The translations under genes and the position numbers were made by a program. DNA of 7,621 nucleotides from Zoogloeaceae bacterium (GTDB taxonomy: Bacteria > Pseudomonadota > Gammaproteobacteria > Burkholderiales > Rhodocyclaceae), in NCBI GenBank assembly GCA_031290535.1, contig JAITNI010000188.1, forward strand, positions 1-7,621, read 5' to 3'. Below, piece by piece: positions 4,796 to 7,621 of this stretch. Position 1 is the stretch's first letter. Every line of letters begins with the position of its first letter. The notes under the pieces are model-generated. The model was not told the DNA's origin. It was given only the letters and a program-made list of their open reading frames with translations, and did not search any database.

Positions 4796-7468
4796 ATGGA
4801 ACAATTCGCCAAGGAAATTCTTCCCATCAGTCTGGAAGATGAAATGCGCCACTCCTATCTGGATTACGCCATGAGCGTGATCGTCGGGCGGGCATTGCCG
4901 GATGTGCGGGATGGCTTGAAGCCCGTGCATCGGCGCGCGCTTTACGCCATGCACGAAGCAGGCAACGACTGGAACAAGGCGCACAAAAAATCCGCCCGGA
5001 TTGTCGGGGAGATCATGGGGAAATACCACCCGCATGGAGACTCGGCGATTTACGACACCATCGTGCGGATGGCGCAGCCCTTTTCGCTGCGCTACATGCT
5101 GGTGGATGGTCAGGGCAACTTCGGATCGGTTGATGGCGACAGCGCGGCGGCCATGCGCTATACCGAAATTCGCATGGCGAAAATCGGCCATCAGTTGCTG
5201 GAGGACATCGACAAGGAAACCGTCGATTTCGGCCCCAACTATGATGGGACGCTTCAGGAACCGTTGGTGCTGCCCACCCGCATCCCCGCCCTGCTGATTA
5301 ACGGTTCTTCCGGCATCGCGGTGGGGATGGCGACCAATATTCCGCCGCACAATCTCAACGAAGTGGTGGCGGGCTGCATGGCGCTGCTGGAAAACCCGGC
5401 GCTGTCGATTGACGACCTGATTGGCATCATCCCCGCGCCGGATTTCCCCACCGCCGGCATCATTTACGGCATCAAGGGCGTGCTGGAAGGCTACCATACC
5501 GGGCGGGGTCGGGTAATCATGCGCGCCAAGACGCACTTTGAGGATCTGGACAAGGGCAGTCGCCAGTCCATCATTGTCGATGAATTGCCGTATCAGGTGA
5601 ATAAAAAGGTGCTGCTGGAAAAGATTGCCGAACTGGTCAATGAAAAGCGCATCGAGGGCATTTCTGATCTGCGCGACGAGTCCGACAAATCCGGGATGCG
5701 CGTGGTCATTGAACTGAAACGCGGCGAAATGCCGGAAGTGGTGCTGAATAACCTCTTCAAGATGACGCAGTTGCAGGATACCTTCGGCATGAACATGGTG
5801 GCGCTGGTCGATGGTCAGCCGCGCCTCCTGAACCTGAAGCAGATGCTGGAATATTTCCTCGCGCATCGCCGCGAGGTCGTCACCCGTCGCACGGTGTTTG
5901 AACTGAAAAAGGCGCGTGAACGCGGGCATATTCTGGAAGGGCTGGCGGTAGCGCTCTCCAATGTCGATGACATTATTGCGCTCATCAAGGCTGCGCCGAC
6001 GCCCGCCGACGCCAAGCGGGAACTGATGGCGCGGCTCTGGCAGAGTCGTGTGGTGGGCGAAATGCTGGCGCGCACCACTGCTGACGCTTCCCGCCCGGAC
6101 GGGCTGGCGGCGGAATTCGGCTTTTCCGCGCAGGGCTACCGGCTTTCCGACGCGCAGGCGCAGGCGATTCTGGAACTCCGCCTGCAACGCCTGACCGGCT
6201 TGGAACAGGACAAAATTGTGGCCGAGTATGGCGAGGTGATGGACAGGATTGTCGACCTGCTCGACATCCTCGCCAAACCCGAACGCATCACCGAAATCAT
6301 CGTCACGGAACTGACCGCCGTCCGCGACCAATTCGGCGACGCGCGGCGTTCCGAGATTGTCACCTACGCGCAGGATTTGGGGCTGGAAGACCTGATTACC
6401 CCGCAGGATCTGGTGGTGACGCTTTCCCACACCGGTTACATCAAGTCGCAACCGCTGGCCGATTATCGCGCCCAGCGCCGGGGCGGGCGCGGCAAGCAGG
6501 CGACGGCGATGAAGGATGATGATTTCATCGACCACCTGTTTGTCGCCAACACCCACGATTACATCCTCTGCTTCTCCAATCGCGGTCGCTGCTACTGGCT
6601 CAAGGTCTATGAAGTGCCACAGGGCAGCCGGGGCAGCCGGGGGCGTCCGATTGTCAATATGTTCCCGCTTGAAGAGGGCGAACAGATCAACGCCATTCTG
6701 CCGGTCAAAGCCTTTACCGACGACCAGTACATCTTTATGTGCACCGTGCAGGGCACGGTCAAAAAGACCTCGCTTTCGAGCTTTTCCAATCCGCGCAAGG
6801 CGGGCATCATCGCCGTCGATCTCGACGAGGGCGATTACCTGATTGGCGCGGAACTGACCACCGGACAAAGCGACATTGTGCTGGTCTCCGATGGCGGCAA
6901 GGCGGTCTGGTTTGGCGAGGATCAGGTGCGGGCGATGGGGCGGCAATCCCGTGGCGTGCGCGGCATGACCTTGCAACCGGGACAAAAGGTGATTTCGCTC
7001 CTGGTCGCCGCAAGCGAGGAAGAAACCGTGCTGGTGGCCACCGAAAACGGCTACGGCAAGCGCACCCGTCTGGGCGATTTCCGCCGCTCCGGGCGCGGCA
7101 CGCAAGGGGTGATGGCGATTGCGGCGAGCGAGCGGAATGGCAAGATTGTCGCCGCCAAGCTGGTGACGGACGAAAACGAGGTGATGCTGATTACTACCGG
7201 CGGCGTGCTGATTCGCACCCGCGTTTCCGAAATCCGCGAACTGGGTCGCGCCACGCAAGGGGTGACGCTGATTTCTCTGGATACGGGCGAAAAACTCTCC
7301 GGTCTGGAAAAAGTCGCCGAAAGCGAAGCGGAGGAGGGTGAGGAAGTGGGCGAAGGCGAAGAAGCGGGCGTTAACGAAAGCGAAAGCATCGCCGACGCGC
7401 CAGCAACCGACGAAAATGCGTCCGACGCAGCGGAGGGCAGCCCCACCGACGACGAAGGAGCCGAATAA
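4796..7468 (+). CDS. gyrA: DNA gyrase subunit A
   Basis: Complete 890-residue GyrA, the breakage-reunion subunit of DNA gyrase (A2B2 with GyrB), which adds negative supercoils using ATP. The N-terminal domain (about 1-525) carries [21 protein letters not shown] (20-40), the quinolone-resistance region with Ser83 and Asp87 in [11 protein letters not shown], and the catalytic Tyr122 in AAAMRYTEI. The C-terminal DNA-wrapping beta-pinwheel (about 535-840) carries the GyrA box QRRGGRG (560-566), which marks gyrase rather than topoisomerase IV. Residues 841-890 form a Glu/Asp-rich acidic tail, known in other GyrA proteins to modulate wrapping. Ser83 and Asp87 are the drug-sensitive residues. The ATG at 4796 gives the family's usual N terminus ([17 protein letters not shown]), though no strong Shine-Dalgarno sequence precedes it. 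serC starts 2 bases after the stop, so the two are very likely one operon, as in other Betaproteobacteria. Confidence 0.98.
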   Translation: MEQFAKEILPISLEDEMRHSYLDYAMSVIVGRALPDVRDGLKPVHRRALYAMHEAGNDWNKAHKKSARIVGEIMGKYHPHGDSAIYDTIVRMAQPFSLRYMLVDGQGNFGSVDGDSAAAMRYTEIRMAKIGHQLLEDIDKETVDFGPNYDGTLQEPLVLPTRIPALLINGSSGIAVGMATNIPPHNLNEVVAGCMALLENPALSIDDLIGIIPAPDFPTAGIIYGIKGVLEGYHTGRGRVIMRAKTHFEDLDKGSRQSIIVDELPYQVNKKVLLEKIAELVNEKRIEGISDLRDESDKSGMRVVIELKRGEMPEVVLNNLFKMTQLQDTFGMNMVALVDGQPRLLNLKQMLEYFLAHRREVVTRRTVFELKKARERGHILEGLAVALSNVDDIIALIKAAPTPADAKRELMARLWQSRVVGEMLARTTADASRPDGLAAEFGFSAQGYRLSDAQAQAILELRLQRLTGLEQDKIVAEYGEVMDRIVDLLDILAKPERITEIIVTELTAVRDQFGDARRSEIVTYAQDLGLEDLITPQDLVVTLSHTGYIKSQPLADYRAQRRGGRGKQATAMKDDDFIDHLFVANTHDYILCFSNRGRCYWLKVYEVPQGSRGSRGRPIVNMFPLEEGEQINAILPVKAFTDDQYIFMCTVQGTVKKTSLSSFSNPRKAGIIAVDLDEGDYLIGAELTTGQSDIVLVSDGGKAVWFGEDQVRAMGRQSRGVRGMTLQPGQKVISLLVAASEEETVLVATENGYGKRTRLGDFRRSGRGTQGVMAIAASERNGKIVAAKLVTDENEVMLITTGGVLIRTRVSEIRELGRATQGVTLISLDTGEKLSGLEKVAESEAEEGEEVGEGEEAGVNESESIADAPATDENASDAAEGSPTDDEGAE

Positions 7469-7470
7469 AC

Positions 7471-7621
7471 ATGCCCCGCATCTGGAATTTCAGCGCCGGC
7501 CCCGCCACCCTGCCGGAAGCCGTGTTGCAGCAGGCGCAGGCGGAATTGCTCGACTGGCACGGCATTGGCGCGAGCATCATGGAAATCAGCCATCGCGGCA
7601 AGCATTTTACGGAAGTCATCG
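7471..7621 (+). CDS. serC: Phosphoserine aminotransferase, N-terminal part, runs off the window
   Basis: The first 50 codons of SerC, a pyridoxal-phosphate enzyme that transfers an amino group from glutamate to 3-phosphohydroxypyruvate in serine synthesis, and acts in the analogous step of pyridoxal phosphate synthesis. The diagnostic N-terminal segment is present: [20 protein letters not shown], then ELLDWHG (29-35) and [12 protein letters not shown] (38-49). The start ATG at 7471 has AAGGAG (7455-7460) 10 bases upstream, inside the end of gyrA. The 2-base gap from the gyrA stop indicates co-transcription and probable translational coupling. The rest of the enzyme, including the PLP lysine, is outside the window. 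Confidence 0.95.
   Translation, partial: MPRIWNFSAGPATLPEAVLQQAQAELLDWHGIGASIMEISHRGKHFTEVI

Noticed and set aside
4739..7258. An 839-codon open frame antisense to almost all of gyrA
   Set aside because: It mirrors gyrA codon by codon; GC-rich codon use leaves one antisense frame free of stops. The translation is His/Arg/Gln-rich and low in recognisable motifs, with no ribosome site.

Overview
The window looks like a chromosomal segment of a GC-rich Betaproteobacterium, by inference from a Rhodocyclales- or Nitrosomonadales-like group. Three things suggest this: gyrA followed 2 bases later by serC, a Der GTPase of proteobacterial type, and a secreted protein with a C-terminal PEP-CTERM sorting signal, which is common in exopolysaccharide-making Betaproteobacteria. 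No transposase, integrase, phage gene or CRISPR array is visible. The species cannot be named from the sequence alone.

Layout from left to right: (1) 1-609, the 3' part of der (ribosome-assembly GTPase). (2) 610-956, a repeat-rich gene-free stretch. It holds an inverted pair of GC-rich palindromic (REP-like) elements, a run of nine G, a good sigma70-type promoter, and directly after it six and a half tandem copies of an 8-bp unit that can fold into UUCG-capped hairpins and ends in six T. (3) 957-1484, a small PEP-CTERM protein with its own terminator. (4) 1485-1722, two further inverted repeats and a terminator for the gene converging from the right. (5) On the minus strand, a metallo-beta-lactamase-fold hydrolase (1723-2667) and, upstream of it, a membrane-anchored calcineurin-like metallophosphoesterase (2808-3950). 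(6) 3951-4251, mostly featureless, with an orphan plus-strand terminator-like hairpin. (7) 4252-4488, a small uncharacterised minus-strand protein with a clear promoter and ribosome binding site. (8) 4796-7468, complete gyrA, and 7471 to the window end, the first 50 codons of serC.

How the genes fit together: der, gyrA and serC are housekeeping genes (ribosome assembly, DNA supercoiling, serine/pyridoxal phosphate synthesis). gyrA and serC are almost certainly co-transcribed. The two minus-strand hydrolases may form a transcription unit, but they are separated by 140 bp and have no shared pathway that can be read from sequence. The PEP-CTERM protein would be exported and processed by an exosortase encoded elsewhere.

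The part most worth a second look is the leader of the PEP-CTERM gene. A predicted promoter fires straight into a tandem array of UUCG hairpins that ends like an intrinsic terminator. A 12-codon ORF follows, whose stop codon overlaps the start codon of the PEP-CTERM gene. This could be a repeat-number-tunable (phase-variable) attenuator. That is inference; only the sequence elements themselves are seen.
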